Assembly (NCBI GenBank): GCA_945787305.1
Contig: CALZIH010000134.1
Span: 1 to 7,767, forward strand
Direction: 5' to 3'
DNA length: 7,767 bases
Origin: an uncultured Desulfobulbaceae bacterium
GTDB taxonomy: Bacteria; Desulfobacterota; Desulfobulbia; Desulfobulbales; Desulfobulbaceae
The notes under the pieces are model-generated. The model made no database searches and was not told the DNA's origin. It saw only the letters and a program-made list of their open reading frames with translations. Position numbers and translations under genes: made by a program. How positions within the stretch are numbered: position 1 is the stretch's first letter; each line of letters begins with the position of its first letter. Positions 6,942 to 7,767 of the stretch are shown piece after piece.

Positions 6942-7103
6942 ACCCTCCAGTCTATTCACCATGATTTCCACAAAAAAATTAATTTTCTCTCTCCAATCTG
7001 ATATGCTTTTCATAGTGATAACGTTTACCCTCGCCAGTTTTCAACGGATGCGACATAGGCATAGAGAATGAGGCAGGCAACATTTCCTTATGAGGAGATA
7101 ATG
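6942..7103. other. Leader region upstream of the PotD-like gene
   Basis: This is an AT-rich stretch with no gene. The best plus-strand -10-like hexamer is TATGCT (7002-7007), but the matching -35 (TTAATT at 6979-6984) is weak, so I do not assert a promoter. The ribosome-binding site GAGGAG at 7092-7097 lies 6 nt before the ATG at 7104. No riboswitch was recognised. Confidence 0.4.
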
Positions 7104-7767
7104 ATGAAAGCTTGTAACTGTTCATTTTTCCATTTGTTTTTGTGCATTGTTTTGTTCGTCCACATGTTCTGTTTCACATCTGCGGCTTTCTCAACGCAAC
7201 AGGTGTCGAAAACAGATGAAGAGATTGTCTTCCTCACTTGGTCCGACTACATGGACCCTCAACTTGTTGAAGAATTTGAGAAACGTTACGGTGTTTCAGT
7301 TAAATTTATCTATTACGGTACCGATGATCTCCGTGATGATAAGTTGCTTGCCACCAATGCTGTTGGTTATGACCTTATGGTTTGCAATGGCGCTTCACTT
7401 TTTGTGTATAACAAAAAAGGATGGCTTGCGCCTCTTACTGAAAAGGAAGTGCCGAACCTTAACCACATAGCGACAAATTGGACCACAGCCTTCAAAGGTG
7501 CTGAAGGCAAGGCCATGCCTTTTTTCTGGGGTACGGTGGGAATTGCCTATCGTAAAGATAAAGTAGTCGGCAAGGTAACGAGTTGGGGAGATATCTATAG
7601 TCCTGCCGATAAGCTGCACGGCCGGATCATGATGATAAAAACTGCCCGTGATGCTATAGGTATGGCTTTGAAATACCTAGGATATTCGGTTAACACAACC
7701 GACAAGCAGCATCTTGCCGAGGCAGGAAAACTTCTCATGGCTCAAAAACCAATGGTTCATAGTTACT
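7104..7767 (+). CDS. PotD-like polyamine-type extracellular solute-binding protein (partial, C-terminus beyond window)
   Basis: The frame is open to the right edge and gives 221 residues. Residues 1-28 form a Sec signal peptide: basic start, hydrophobic core LFLCIVLFV, likely cleavage after the SAA at 26-28. The mature part resembles spermidine/putrescine-binding proteins. It has LTWSDYMDPQLVEEFEKRYGV (about 44-64, equivalent to the WxxY ligand-site segment of E. coli PotD), GYDLMV (89-93), FFWGTVGIAYR (140-150), SWGDIY and the LGYSVNTTD segment. Some ligand positions differ: the DARE acidic segment of PotD is TARD here, and the PST segment is changed, so the ligand may not be spermidine. ATG 7104 is preferred over the adjacent ATG at 7101 because GAGGAG is then 6 nt away. 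The gene is divergent from the GRE set and may be unrelated to it. It could serve an ABC transporter or a periplasmic sensor; the neighbours that would tell are outside the window. Confidence 0.88.
   Translation, partial: MKACNCSFFHLFLCIVLFVHMFCFTSAAFSTQQVSKTDEEIVFLTWSDYMDPQLVEEFEKRYGVSVKFIYYGTDDLRDDKLLATNAVGYDLMVCNGASLFVYNKKGWLAPLTEKEVPNLNHIATNWTTAFKGAEGKAMPFFWGTVGIAYRKDKVVGKVTSWGDIYSPADKLHGRIMMIKTARDAIGMALKYLGYSVNTTDKQHLAEAGKLLMAQKPMVHSY

Noticed and set aside
6776..6964. 62-codon plus-strand open frame in the intergenic region
   Set aside because: It lies across the inverted-repeat element, has no ribosome-binding site and matches no family I recognise. It is more likely a by-product of the repeat.

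Overview
The window suggests an anaerobic bacterium of moderate GC content. The reason is an oxygen-sensitive glycyl radical enzyme (GRE) encoded beside its radical SAM activase and a UbiD-type decarboxylase. A sulfate-reducing or syntrophic Desulfobacterota member is my guess from gene style; nothing in the window proves it.

Layout. Positions 1-6508 hold a minus-strand gene set, read from right to left: a GRE of about 996 aa (3518-6508), a 209-aa protein with an SCP2-like C-terminal domain (2790-3419), a 299-aa radical SAM GRE activase with two ferredoxin-type clusters (1824-2723), and a UbiD-family decarboxylase. The UbiD reading frame starts at 1620 and is interrupted by an in-frame TAA at 541-543. 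It then stays open in the same frame to the window edge. The stop codon itself forms part of a TAAGGAG ribosome-binding site 8 nt before an in-frame GTG, so the gene is broken, split and translationally coupled, or misread. Positions 6509-7103 form a divergent non-coding region of about 600 bp. It holds a sigma70-like promoter for the GRE set, palindromes, and a repeat element of about 170 bp bounded by inverted repeats (6773-6941). On the plus strand, 7104 to the right edge encodes the N-terminal 221 residues of a secreted PotD-like polyamine-type solute-binding protein.

How the genes may work together (inference). The activase would install the glycyl radical on the GRE. The GRE carries a Cys-Ile-Glu active-site motif, which resembles the eliminase/decarboxylase type of GRE. 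The SCP2-like protein could hold a hydrophobic substrate or product, and UbiD could decarboxylate or carboxylate an aromatic or unsaturated acid upstream or downstream of the radical step. I cannot assign the set to a characterised GRE pathway, and it is the best candidate here for an undescribed system. The UbiX-type prenyl-FMN synthase that UbiD needs is not in the window.
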